From Cyclobacterium jeungdonense (GTDB lineage: Bacteria > Bacteroidota > Bacteroidia > Cytophagales > Cyclobacteriaceae), in NCBI RefSeq assembly GCF_010994275.1, contig NZ_WMCD01000008.1, forward strand, positions 186,001-250,000: 64,000 nt of DNA, read 5' to 3'. The position numbers were made by a program, and so were the translations under genes. The notes below the pieces were generated by a model. That model had not been told where the DNA came from, did no database searches, and worked only from the letters and a program-made list of their open reading frames with translations. This document shows, piece after piece, positions 53,095 through 61,631 of this stretch. How positions within the stretch are numbered: position 1 is the stretch's first letter; each line of letters opens with the position of its first letter.

Positions 53095-55620
53095 TTAATC
53101 TGCTTTTTCCTTTTTAGTTACTTTGATTTCCAGCGCATCACCTTCTCCGGAATAATCCGCTATGATCACGTCTCCTTCCGAAAGCTCCCCTTTAAGAATC
53201 TCTTCTGCCAGTGCATCTTCCAGATACTTCTGAATGGCTCTATTAAGGGGTCGGGCACCATACTGCTTGTCGTAGCCTTTTTCCGATAGAAAATCTTTGG
53301 CCTTGTCTGTCAACTCGATGTCATAACCCAGATCGGTAATTCTGGTAAACAACTTCTTCAGATTAATATCGATAATCTGGTGTATATGGTCTTTGGTGAG
53401 CGAGTTGAAAATTACCACATCGTCCAATCTGTTAAGAAATTCCGGACTGAATGCTTTCTTAAGTGCATTCTGAATGGTGGATTTCATCACCTCGTCCATA
53501 TTTTCTTCTTTGGCTTTGGATGCAAAACCGATTCCTGCACCAAAATCTTTCAAATCCCTGACACCGATATTGGAGGTCATGATAATGATGGTATTTCGAA
53601 AGTCGACTCTCCTACCAAGTCCGTCGGTCAACACCCCGTCATCCAATACCTGAAGAAGGATATTGAAAACATCTGGGTGAGCTTTTTCGATTTCATCAAG
53701 CAAAACAACAGAATAAGGCTTTCTTCGAACTTTTTCCGTCAACTGACCACCTTCTTCATAACCGACATAGCCTGGAGGCGCTCCTACTAACCTGGAGACA
53801 GAAAATTTCTCCATGTATTCGGACATGTCAATACGGATTAGTGAATCGTCTTTGTCAAACAAGTAGGTAGCCAGCATTTTTGCCAATTCAGTTTTTCCAA
53901 CCCCGGTTGGGCCCAGAAATACAAACGAACCGATGGGCTTTTTAGGATCCTTCAACCCTACCCTTGTTCTTTGAATCGCTTTGGTCAGTTTTTTTATGGC
54001 TTCATCCTGTCCAACTACTTTGCCTTTCAACTCTTCTCCCATGTTGAGCAACTTGGCTCCTTCATTTTGGGCGATTCTTCTGGCAGGAATACCAGTCATC
54101 ATGGCAATCACCTCGGCCACGTTATCCTCTTCTACGGTGTAACGTTTGGTTTTGCTATCTTCCTCCCACTTGGCTTTGGCATTCTCCAATTGCTCAAGGA
54201 GTTTCTTTTCTTTATCTCTGAGTTGAGCAGCTTCTTCGTATTTCTGACTTTTTACTACCCTGTTTTTTTCTACTTTGATTTTTTCTACTTCTTCTTCCAG
54301 CTTCAGGATGTTTTCCGGCACATGGATATTATTAATATGTACTCGGGCACCTGCTTCATCAAGGATATCAATAGCCTTATCCGGTAGAAAACGATCTGAA
54401 ATATATCGGTCCGACAGGTTTACGCATGCCTGAATGGCTTCAGGAGTATAATTTACATTATGGTGATCTTCGTATTTATCTTTGATGTTTTCCAAGATCT
54501 GAACCGTCTCCTCAGGGGAGGTAGCATCTACCATCACCATTTGGAATCTTCGGGCCAAAGCACCGTCTTTTTCAATGTACTGCCTGTATTCATCCAACGT
54601 AGTAGCTCCAATACATTGAATCTCTCCTCTGGCCAGGGCAGGCTTGAACATATTGGAAGCATCCAGGGAACCACTTGCTCCACCAGCGCCCACAATGGTA
54701 TGTAACTCGTCGATAAACAAGATCACATTTGGAGATTTCTCCAATTCGTTCATCACCGCTTTCATACGTTCTTCAAACTGCCCGCGGTACTTGGTACCGG
54801 CTACCAATGAGGCAAGGTCCAGTGTTACTACCCTTTTATTGAATAATACCCTGGAAACCTTTTTCTGTATGATTCTCAAGGCAAGACCTTCAGCTATAGC
54901 CGTTTTACCAACTCCAGGTTCACCGATCAGAATGGGATTGTTTTTCTTTCTTCGGGAAAGGATTTGCGCAACTCGTTCAATTTCTTTTTCCCTGCCAATA
55001 ATGGGGTCTAATTTATCTTCTTCCGCCATGCGGGTTAGGTCGCGACCGAAATTATCTAAAACGGGAGTGCGGGATTTCTCAGCTGAACCTTTAGAACTCC
55101 CGGAAGAACCACTAGAAGAACCAAACAATTTAGATCCTTCTTCATCCGAATCATCTGCCTCTGTGCCAGACCGCGGAGTTTGATCTGTCTGAAATTCCAG
55201 CATTTCCTTCACCGAATCGTAAGTAGCGTCAAATTTTTGAAGTATTTGGGTAGCGATATTATCCTCGTCTCGCAAGATTGAAAGCAGTAGGTGTTCGGTA
55301 CCTATAAGCTGACTTTTGAATATTTTAGCCTCTAAGTACGTGATCTTTAATACTTTCTCGGATTGCCGGGTCAATGGTATGTTGGCCAGATTTTTAACAT
55401 TATGGTTTGCTGTGCCCTTAACCGCCCGCTCCACGGAATTTCTCAGCTCATCCAAAGGGACGCCAAGTTTCTTTAGAATGGAAACAGCCACACCTTCTCC
55501 TTCGCGAATCATTCCTAACAAGAGGTGCTCTGTACCGATGTAATCATGCCCCAATCGCAAAGCTTCTTCGCGGCTGAGGGAAATCACCTCTTTAACTCTG
55601 TTTGAAAATTTTGCTTCCAT
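53095..55620 (-). CDS. clpC: ATP-dependent Clp protease ATP-binding subunit ClpC
   Basis: 841-residue Hsp100 unfoldase that feeds substrates to ClpP. Two Clp-N repeats (about 1-70 and 75-145), a serine-rich low-complexity linker (about 155-185), AAA1 with Walker A GEPGVGKT and VILFIDELHTIVGAGG, a UVR-type coiled middle domain (about 425-480) as in ClpC, AAA2 with Walker A GPTGVGKTELAK and the small D2 domain. The order N-N-AAA-UVR-AAA separates ClpC from ClpB and ClpA. An AAGGA sequence lies 7 nt before the ATG. Gene stands between WbqC-like and the propeller genes. Confidence 0.96.
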   Translation of the reverse strand: MEAKFSNRVKEVISLSREEALRLGHDYIGTEHLLLGMIREGEGVAVSILKKLGVPLDELRNSVERAVKGTANHNVKNLANIPLTRQSEKVLKITYLEAKIFKSQLIGTEHLLLSILRDEDNIATQILQKFDATYDSVKEMLEFQTDQTPRSGTEADDSDEEGSKLFGSSSGSSGSSKGSAEKSRTPVLDNFGRDLTRMAEEDKLDPIIGREKEIERVAQILSRRKKNNPILIGEPGVGKTAIAEGLALRIIQKKVSRVLFNKRVVTLDLASLVAGTKYRGQFEERMKAVMNELEKSPNVILFIDELHTIVGAGGASGSLDASNMFKPALARGEIQCIGATTLDEYRQYIEKDGALARRFQMVMVDATSPEETVQILENIKDKYEDHHNVNYTPEAIQACVNLSDRYISDRFLPDKAIDILDEAGARVHINNIHVPENILKLEEEVEKIKVEKNRVVKSQKYEEAAQLRDKEKKLLEQLENAKAKWEEDSKTKRYTVEEDNVAEVIAMMTGIPARRIAQNEGAKLLNMGEELKGKVVGQDEAIKKLTKAIQRTRVGLKDPKKPIGSFVFLGPTGVGKTELAKMLATYLFDKDDSLIRIDMSEYMEKFSVSRLVGAPPGYVGYEEGGQLTEKVRRKPYSVVLLDEIEKAHPDVFNILLQVLDDGVLTDGLGRRVDFRNTIIIMTSNIGVRDLKDFGAGIGFASKAKEENMDEVMKSTIQNALKKAFSPEFLNRLDDVVIFNSLTKDHIHQIIDINLKKLFTRITDLGYDIELTDKAKDFLSEKGYDKQYGARPLNRAIQKYLEDALAEEILKGELSEGDVIIADYSGEGDALEIKVTKKEKAD

Positions 55621-55704
55621 TATATCCTTTCTTATGGTATTATTTCAAATCGTTGATTAATGTTATTGAATTTGTGTTAAAAACACAATACTTTTGCATA
55701 TTGT

Positions 55705-56340
55705 TCAATTACTTTTTTCTGACAAGTTCAAAATGCGGTTGGCACCGGGACCTTCACAGAAAAACAAATCCACAATAGACAAATCAGGTACAAAGTCTGC
55801 GCCAAATATTTGCTGATAAGGGTAAGGGGCATAGACGTTTCCTCTCTCTTTCAGTCTTTTAGGGTGAATCAGGCCCCGAATATCGCGATAGGAGAATTCT
55901 TCCACCTGTTTTTCACTTACCTCCAATATGACATCCCATCTCAGAAATGTGAGACAAAGTGTCAGTAGTTCCCGATTTAAATCCAATAAATACGGATGCT
56001 TTCGTAAATATACACGCTCCAAGTCAGAATAAAAATACTCAAAAAAAGGAGACTTTCCATAAGCGCTCTGTATTCCTTTTAAGTGAACATTCAACCACTT
56101 TTGCTGGTAATCGATTCTGACATCCCTGATCGGCTGTTTTTTCCTGACACCATGCACCGGTACACTGAGCACCTCCGTTTTATTTGCCAACAAAACCACC
56201 GTTTTATTTACAAATGACTGCCTTCTCATCAAGTCCCCACCGGGAAGAATAATTTTCCGGCTATCTCCTATCGCAACAAAATAGGAAAGGGGCGGTAAAT
56301 ACAAGGCATCTGTGACGACTTCGGGAGACTCCTGATTCAT
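55705..56340 (-). CDS. WbqC family protein
   Basis: 211 residues, cytoplasmic, no signal. Family features are visible: YLPPLSYFVAIGD near the N terminus, QSFVNKTVVLLANKTEVLSVPV, WLNVHLKGIQSAYGKSPFFEYFYSDLE split across the core, and IHPKR near the end. WbqC proteins occur in O-antigen and glycan gene sets, where a role in amino-sugar modification has been suggested; biochemical function unclear. Placed between clpC and a Sua5-family gene, on the same strand as both. Confidence 0.85.
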   Translation of the reverse strand: MNQESPEVVTDALYLPPLSYFVAIGDSRKIILPGGDLMRRQSFVNKTVVLLANKTEVLSVPVHGVRKKQPIRDVRIDYQQKWLNVHLKGIQSAYGKSPFFEYFYSDLERVYLRKHPYLLDLNRELLTLCLTFLRWDVILEVSEKQVEEFSYRDIRGLIHPKRLKERGNVYAPYPYQQIFGADFVPDLSIVDLFFCEGPGANRILNLSEKSN

Positions 56341-56403
56341 TCAACTCGATTTCCTTAAAGTTAGGACTAAGAAAGGCTTCTCACAAAAGAAACGCCATAT
56401 TCC

Positions 56404-57033
56404 TCAGAGGATTTCACTAATTTCCCCCAAACCTTCCCGCACTACTTCTATTTGATCACCGGTACAATCAATGACTGTAGATGCCACATTATTACCGTAT
56501 CCTCCATCAATGACCAGATCTACCAAATCTTTGTACTTTTCATAGATTAACTCTGGATCGGTACTGTATTCAATCACATCATCCTCGTCACGAATGGAGG
56601 TGGTGAGGATAGGTTGCCCCAGCTCCTTTACCAATGTCCGGGGAATGCTGTGATCTGGGACGCGAATACCCACGGTTTTCTTTTTGTTATTCAACATTTT
56701 GGGCACTTTATTGTTGGCGTCCAAAATAAATGTAAAAGGACCGGGAAGTGCCTTTTTCATCATTTTGAATACAGGAGTGCTAAGCGCCCGGGTATATTCA
56801 GCAATATTGCTGAGATCATAGCATATAAACGAAAAATTTTGCTTTTTGGGTTTAACTCCTTTGATCAAACAGATCCTTTCTATCGCTTTCTGGTTGAAAA
56901 TATCGCATCCCATACCGTAAATGGTATCCGTAGGATAAATAATTATTCCTCCCTGTCTCAGGACCTCCACTATTTGGTTTACCCTTCTGGGGTCCGGATT
57001 TTCTGGATAAAGTTTGATAAATGCCGCAGCCAT
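56404..57033 (-). CDS. Sua5/YciO/YrdC family protein (threonylcarbamoyl-AMP synthase type)
   Basis: 209-residue protein of the fold that makes threonylcarbamoyl-AMP for the t6A tRNA modification. Conserved: GGIIIYPTDTIYGMGCD, RICLIKGVKPKKQNFSFIC, PGPFTFILDAN, VGIRVPDHSI and the C-terminal STVIDCTGDQIEVVREG. It lacks the extra Sua5 domain. It could be the house-keeping TsaC or a YciO-like paralogue; the KGVKPKKQNFSF segment (rather than KxRP) leans to the YciO group. Single-gene spacing of 63 nt to the WbqC-like gene. Confidence 0.9.
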   Translation of the reverse strand: MAAAFIKLYPENPDPRRVNQIVEVLRQGGIIIYPTDTIYGMGCDIFNQKAIERICLIKGVKPKKQNFSFICYDLSNIAEYTRALSTPVFKMMKKALPGPFTFILDANNKVPKMLNNKKKTVGIRVPDHSIPRTLVKELGQPILTTSIRDEDDVIEYSTDPELIYEKYKDLVDLVIDGGYGNNVASTVIDCTGDQIEVVREGLGEISEIL

Positions 57034-57175
57034 AATCGATAATTAAAAAGCCCTCCCGGCAACTTTTTCCCGATGCCAAACAATAAAATAAAACAATTAA
57101 TCTTCAATATGAAAGCACAGCTGTGTTTTTATCTGGATTTTATTTGTCCAGAAAACCAAGTCCCTGTTTTAATAG

Positions 57176-57183
57176 TATATTTG
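57176..57183 (+). promoter_or_regulatory. putative -7 box for the mltG operon
   Basis: TATATTTG matches TAnnTTTG, 42 nt before the mltG start. A TTTG exists upstream at 57143 but at a 29-nt spacing, too long, so only the -7 part is supported. Confidence 0.45.
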
Positions 57184-57225
57184 TCTAAAACATTGAAAAC
57201 AGGACCTGCACGCTAAAAGGACGCT

Positions 57226-58299
57226 ATGCCAGCAGGTCAAGCAAAGGATCGCATGCTTACAGACAAAAAAAAGAAATACCTACTGGTGGGGTTAGTGGCA
57301 TTTTCTGTTTTACTGACCTCGCTAAGTTTTTATTTTTACCAGGCTTTTTTTTCGCCAAATACATTGGTAGATCGTGACAACCCGGAAATATTCACCATTC
57401 CTACTGGAAGCTCATTCGACGAAGTGCGGGATAGCCTGATAGCAAAGGGCATCGTCAATGAAATCATTACTTTTAGCTTTGTCGCTAAGGTGATGAACTA
57501 TACCGAAGCTGTGAAACCTGGCAGGTATACCATTCAACCAAAGATGTCGAACCGGGAACTGATAACTTTGTTGCGTTCGGGGATGCAAACACCCGTAAAC
57601 ATTACGTTTAACAACATCCGCCTCCCGAAGGAGCTGGCCGAAAAGATCACCTCCAATCTCGAAATGGATCAAAATGATTTTTTATCCCTGCTGGAGGACG
57701 GTGCTTTTCTGGAAAAATACGGTTTTGACACCTTATCCGTCATGTCTATGTTTATACCCAATACTTATGAGGTGTACTGGAACCAGGCTCCTGTAGAGCT
57801 ATTTGATCGCATGTATCGGGAATACAATCGATTTTGGACTGATGAGCGTAAAGCCAAAGCTGAACAACTGCAAATGAGTCCACTGCAGGTATCCACATTG
57901 GCCTCCATTGTGCAGGCAGAGACCAACAAAGCCGACGAAAGACCGGTGGTAGCAGGGGTATACATTAATCGACTGGAGCGGAACATGCCCTTGCAGGCCG
58001 ACCCCACATTGCTATTTGCCTTGGGTGACTTCAGCATCAAACGGGTATTAAACGTCCACAAGGAAGTGGAAAGTCCTTACAACACGTACAAATATGCTGG
58101 TCTTCCTCCTGGCCCAATTAATCTTCCGGAAATCAGCTCCCTGGAAGCGGTGCTTAATTACCAGGAGCACAATTATTTGTATTTTTGTGCCAAGGAAGAT
58201 TTCTCGGGTTATCATGCCTTTGCGAGGACCCTTCGAGAGCATCTTAACAATGCCCGGCGGTATCAAAACGCTTTAAATGCTTCAAAAATCTACCGATAA
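57226..58299 (+). CDS. mltG: endolytic transglycosylase MltG
   Basis: Inner-membrane lytic transglycosylase that cuts nascent peptidoglycan and sets glycan strand length. 357 residues: short cytoplasmic start, one membrane helix (about 22-42), then a LysM-like domain (about 50-115) and the YceG domain. Catalytic Glu232 lies in STLASIVQAETNKADERPVV, followed by VYINRLERNMPLQADPTLLFAL and YNTYKYAGLPPGPI, all strongly conserved. The start at 57226 follows AAAAGGACGCT; an ATG at 57253 is possible. Its stop overlaps the next ATG by one base, heading a three-gene operon. Confidence 0.95.
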   Translation: MPAGQAKDRMLTDKKKKYLLVGLVAFSVLLTSLSFYFYQAFFSPNTLVDRDNPEIFTIPTGSSFDEVRDSLIAKGIVNEIITFSFVAKVMNYTEAVKPGRYTIQPKMSNRELITLLRSGMQTPVNITFNNIRLPKELAEKITSNLEMDQNDFLSLLEDGAFLEKYGFDTLSVMSMFIPNTYEVYWNQAPVELFDRMYREYNRFWTDERKAKAEQLQMSPLQVSTLASIVQAETNKADERPVVAGVYINRLERNMPLQADPTLLFALGDFSIKRVLNVHKEVESPYNTYKYAGLPPGPINLPEISSLEAVLNYQEHNYLYFCAKEDFSGYHAFARTLREHLNNARRYQNALNASKIYR

Positions 58300-58727
58300 T
58301 GTTTACAAAAGACCATCAGCTCCGAGTTAGGTATGCAGAAACGGATCAAATGGGCTACGTGTACTATGGCAACTACGCCACTTACTACGAGGTAGCTCGG
58401 GTGGAAGCGTTGAGGAGTATTGGGTTTTCTTACAAAGAAATGGAAGAAAATGGTATCATGATGCCTGTGTTGGAAAACCAGAGTCGGTTTATCTTGCCGG
58501 GAAAATACGATGAAGAACTGACCATCCGTACCAGCATCAGGGAGATTCCGGGAGTACGCATCCGGTTTCACTACGAAATTTTCAACGAGCAGCAGGTATT
58601 GATCCATACCGGGGAAACTCTCCTGACATTTCTCAAAACAGATACGCACCGACCTTGTCGCCCCCCGGAAAAACTGGTAGAAATGATGCGCCCTTATTTT
58701 GAAACTTCAGTTAAAAACAACTCGTGA
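58299..58727 (+). CDS. ybgC: acyl-CoA thioesterase, YbgC/4HBT family
   Basis: 142-residue hot-dog-fold thioesterase. The active-site motif is RYAETDQMGYVYYGNYATYYEVAR with the catalytic Asp16; further conserved is IRFHYEIFNE. Acyl-CoA substrate length cannot be read off. It overlaps mltG by one base and the YihY gene by 4 nt (GTGA), so the three are expressed together. In other bacteria ybgC travels with Tol-Pal genes, which is not the case here. Confidence 0.92.
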   Translation: MFTKDHQLRVRYAETDQMGYVYYGNYATYYEVARVEALRSIGFSYKEMEENGIMMPVLENQSRFILPGKYDEELTIRTSIREIPGVRIRFHYEIFNEQQVLIHTGETLLTFLKTDTHRPCRPPEKLVEMMRPYFETSVKNNS

Positions 58728-59683
58728 AAAAGCGGATCAATGGATTTCTGGAGGGGCTACACGTGCAAGCCTTAAAACTCAGGCCGATCCATTTTGGCAA
58801 TCCGGATCAGAATCTTTACGATGTAGGGAAAATCTTTTTTCACCATCTCCGAAAAGACGATGTTTTCGAAAGGGCCAGTGCTATGGCATTTAATTTTACC
58901 GTGGCCATGTTTCCTTTGCTTCTATTTTTACTAAATACCATTCCTTTTATTCAGTTCTTTTTTCCAGAAGTGACGACTGCAAACATTTTATTGTTTGTCC
59001 GCGATATTTTGCCTGATAATATTTACGATGAAGCGGCTCCAACCATTATGGATATTGTCAGTAAACCCAGGCAGAGTTTATTGTCGCTGGGCTTCTTCCT
59101 GGCCTTGTACCTATCCACCAATGGAGTGATATCCATGATGAATGCCTTTAATGCTGTATACCGGACCAAAGAATACAGGAGCTTTTTCCGCACTCGGTTG
59201 ATTGCTGTAAGTATTGTATTTGTTTTGGTATTAAGCATTTGCGGTGCCGTTTTGGTGATGTTGGTAGGCAGTGAATTGTTGTTGCGTATTTCGGAATTCG
59301 AATTTGTAAGCAACAGCATTTATTACTATTCCCTTGCTTTTTTCCGATTTTTCGTGTTGCTCACGCTATTTATGATAGCTACGGCCTATATTTTCCGTTT
59401 TGCTCCTGCGGTGCATGACAAGTGGAAGTTTTTTTCTACCGGCTCGGTGGTAGCCGGCTTTTTGATTACGCTGGGATTTTTCCTTTTCACTTTCTATTTA
59501 AACAATTTTAACAGTTATAATAAATTATACGGTTCGATTGGTACCATGATCGCGGTCATGTTTTGGTTATGGATCACTTCCATTTTGGTCTTGATTGGTT
59601 TTGAGATCAATGTGAGTTTGGACAAGGCAGGAAGCAAAAAGCGGCCGGAAAAGGTCTTGTTGAAAAAAGAAAAAAATAACTGA
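58724..59683 (+). CDS. YihY/virulence factor BrkB family membrane protein
   Basis: 319 residues with six hydrophobic segments (about 64-90, 110-137, 165-190, 203-228, 240-262, 275-298). It starts at GTG 58724 within a GTGA overlap with the thioesterase. Family landmarks: ASAMAFNFTVAMFPLLLFLL, NGVISMMNAFNAVYRTKEYR, FRFAPAVHDKWKFFSTGSVV and YNKLYGSIGTMIAVMFWLWI. Historically mis-called RNase BN. Exact transport function unknown. Last gene before the tRNA-Ser. Confidence 0.92.
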   Translation: MKKRINGFLEGLHVQALKLRPIHFGNPDQNLYDVGKIFFHHLRKDDVFERASAMAFNFTVAMFPLLLFLLNTIPFIQFFFPEVTTANILLFVRDILPDNIYDEAAPTIMDIVSKPRQSLLSLGFFLALYLSTNGVISMMNAFNAVYRTKEYRSFFRTRLIAVSIVFVLVLSICGAVLVMLVGSELLLRISEFEFVSNSIYYYSLAFFRFFVLLTLFMIATAYIFRFAPAVHDKWKFFSTGSVVAGFLITLGFFLFTFYLNNFNSYNKLYGSIGTMIAVMFWLWITSILVLIGFEINVSLDKAGSKKRPEKVLLKKEKNN

Positions 59684-59709
59684 TTCAGCTATTTTTTCAG
59701 CGGCAATTA

Positions 59710-59740
59710 TTTGTAAAAGCTAGAATATGACCTACCTTTG
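59710..59740 (+). promoter_or_regulatory. promoter of tRNA-Ser
   Basis: TTTG (59710-59713), 19 nt, TACCTTTG (59733-59740): a textbook Bacteroidota promoter, about 84 nt before the tRNA, so a 5' leader of about 75 nt is removed by RNase P. Confidence 0.8.
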
Positions 59741-59823
59741 CAGACCGAAACCTGATAAATTGATCAGGGAGAACAGAAACCGATGGATAATGTTTACGAG
59801 TCGGAACAGGTTATTTAAAAATT

Positions 59824-59908
59824 AGAGGAGTGGCAGAGTGGTCGATTGCGGCGGTCTTGAAAACCGTTGAACCGCGAGGTTCCGGGGGTTCGAATCCCTC
59901 CTCCTCTG
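59824..59908 (+). tRNA. tRNA-Ser (anticodon UGA)
   Basis: 85 nt. Acceptor stem AGAGGAG (59824-59830) pairs with CTCCTCT (59901-59907), discriminator G at 59908; CCA is not encoded. The D arm GGCAGAGTGGTCGATTGC, anticodon loop CTTGAAA with TGA at 59858-59860, a long variable arm typical of serine tRNA, and the T arm with GGTTCGAAT are all present. It reads UCA codons. A terminator follows 6 nt later, and accessory DNA begins beyond it. Confidence 0.97.
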
Positions 59909-59914
59909 CTGAAT

Positions 59915-59953
59915 AAAACCCTAACTACTTGAAATATAATAGGTTAGGGTTTT
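59915..59953 (+). terminator. terminator of tRNA-Ser
   Basis: 11-bp perfect stem AAAACCCTAAC / GTTAGGGTTTT (59915-59925, 59943-59953) with a 17-nt loop and further T residues. Confidence 0.8.
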
Positions 59954-59964
59954 TATTTTTTAGT

Positions 59965-59988
59965 CAGGGGCGAATTCAGGGGCGAATT
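59965..59988 (+). repeat. tandem 12-bp direct repeat next to tRNA-Ser
   Basis: CAGGGGCGAATT occurs twice head to tail (59965-59976, 59977-59988), 56 nt past the tRNA end. It could be part of an attachment region or a recombinase-binding site; this is inference. Confidence 0.7.
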
Positions 59989-60385
59989 ATAACAATTTTT
60001 GTCTTGCCCATATACAATTCGTTAAGAGGCAAAGCTTTTTTTGCCATTTATTATTTTCCTAAAATTTATACCTCCTTTGGTATACATCCCCTCCCCTATC
60101 CCAATTTATTTAAGAACTTTAGCTTCCCCTTTATCTCCAATGGTAAAAATGGCGTTAATCCCACTCTCTCACCTCCCCTGATCCTTACGTCCAAGATTAT
60201 TACTTTGGCACTATCAACAAAGATTTTAATATTGTCTGAGTGAAGGTTGGTGTTTTTTTATACTACCTCGCTTCTGGATATTTCCTATGTTTATTACTTT
60301 TTGCTGCAGAGCATGTCCCGGGCAGCGAAGCGAGTCGGGATCAAAAAGTAATCAACCTGTCCTGATAACTCAGGGAAACCCCGCT

Positions 60386-60399
60386 CCGCCACGGCGGAC
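60386..60399. repeat. palindromic core TCCGCCACGGCGGA
   Basis: Nearly perfect palindrome sharing its arms TCCGCC/GGCGGA with the 20-bp palindrome at 39916-39935. Probably another copy of the same dispersed repeat. Confidence 0.55.
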
Positions 60400-60785
60400 A
60401 CGCGCTATTGTGTATCTTTTGGCTAAAATCCGTACACTTCGCTCACAGAAGCAAACCCCTCTGGGTTTTGGATGAAGGATATTTAATAAAGAGGGTATGT
60501 CATTCCAAAACCCCTCGTCAGACATGCTTCTACCTTTGCCAGCTCTCAGCCCGGATTTCTTGTAATCTACAAGGCGGAAGTGCAAAGCGCTCTCCTATTC
60601 TTGTCACTACCTTTATGGTAATTATTTTGGGAGGACTCCACTTTCCAGTCAAGTATAAGCATAGTGAGGGATTTCGGAGCAATTCACTGCCCGCCCTACG
60701 GTCAGTTTCTTAGGAGCAATGCTCAATTTTAGCAGTTCAGCCCCCATTACCCTAATACAATTTTATTGTGCGTTTTTATTCATTT

Positions 60786-61631
60786 TCAGTCTTTTATCGT
60801 CCACGTTGAACAGTTCAATAGACCGCCATGAAGTCCGATTTCATAGCAATTAATCGTCTCAATTTTCCTGTCTGGAAAAATCTCCTTGAACTTGTTGTAA
60901 ACTTCTTGGTCTTTGTTTTTTTCTGTTTCAAATATTGGCAGTATAATCAGGTCATGGACTTCCAAGTAGTTTACATAGCACCCAATTGCATGGTCAGGGT
61001 AAGTTTTTTCTTTGTGGTCAAGAAATGGAATATCGATATAGTCAATTCCTTTCTCTTTTAGGACTTTGTTAATTCCGTCCTTCCAATATTTATATTCTTG
61101 TTCTCGGTCGTTTCCAAGTAGTGTATTTTTGTCAACGAATCGAACCATCCCATCTGCATGACCTGTCATATCAGATTTAATTTGTGGAATAACGATTATT
61201 TCGACTTCAAGAAGTTTTTCAATATCTCCAATCAAGCGGTTTTTATTTAAATATTCTGGGTTCTCGTCAAAAATTCGGTCAGTAATAATTGCTCTATCTG
61301 ACCAATTCACGACATTTCCACCGTCAAGGTTGATTTTGGAAAATTGAGGGTCCAGGTTGTTGGCTCTACAAACTTCTTTTGGATTTAATTGAAGTTCTAA
61401 CTCGTTTTTTAGGTAAGAGGGTTCATAACGGAATTGTAAAAACTTTCCCTTTTCAATCTGAATTGGCATGTAGTCTCTGCACCAAATGTCTTTTGTGGCT
61501 TTTAACAAATCATACTTTATTGAATGCTTTTCAAGAAGTCCAATTAAAGTATTGCAGGTCTTTGTAAATCTCTTGTCATCCTGCAGATTTTCTGAAAAAT
61601 ATACCGTATCTGTTTCTTTACCTGTGACCAT
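60786..61631 (-). CDS. agmatine deiminase / peptidylarginine deiminase-like protein
   Basis: 281-residue enzyme of the guanidino-modifying (pentein) fold. Key residues are intact: Trp50-Cys-Arg52-Asp53 in DIWCRDYMP, LDGGN at 102-106, Gly157-His158-Ala-Asp160 in MTGHADGMVRFVD, and the nucleophile Cys274 in HGGLLNCSTW. It is shorter than usual agmatine deiminases (about 340-370 residues) and lacks their N-terminal WxxHxxTWxxWP segment, so it belongs to a compact subgroup whose substrate is unknown. Its start overlaps the end of the upstream glycosylase-like gene by 14 nt. AT-rich like its neighbours and unlike the core genes. Confidence 0.8.
   Translation of the reverse strand: MVTGKETDTVYFSENLQDDKRFTKTCNTLIGLLEKHSIKYDLLKATKDIWCRDYMPIQIEKGKFLQFRYEPSYLKNELELQLNPKEVCRANNLDPQFSKINLDGGNVVNWSDRAIITDRIFDENPEYLNKNRLIGDIEKLLEVEIIVIPQIKSDMTGHADGMVRFVDKNTLLGNDREQEYKYWKDGINKVLKEKGIDYIDIPFLDHKEKTYPDHAIGCYVNYLEVHDLIILPIFETEKNKDQEVYNKFKEIFPDRKIETINCYEIGLHGGLLNCSTWTIKD

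Larger units (their letters stand above)
59954..60785. other. 830-nt non-coding stretch at the edge of an accessory region
   Basis: AT-rich DNA with no recognisable gene on either strand. It contains a tandem 12-bp repeat (59965-59988), a palindromic core (60386-60399) and short GC-rich debris (CCCGGGCAGCGAAGCGAGTCGGGA near 60319 in pieces). Short reading frames here have no family resemblance. No integrase or IS remnant could be named. Confidence 0.55.

Noticed and set aside
53074..53289. Short plus-strand frame over the clpC 3' end
   Set aside because: Antisense shadow of clpC.
59929..60243. 104-codon frame downstream of tRNA-Ser
   Set aside because: Begins in the tRNA terminator, has no family resemblance, low-complexity composition.
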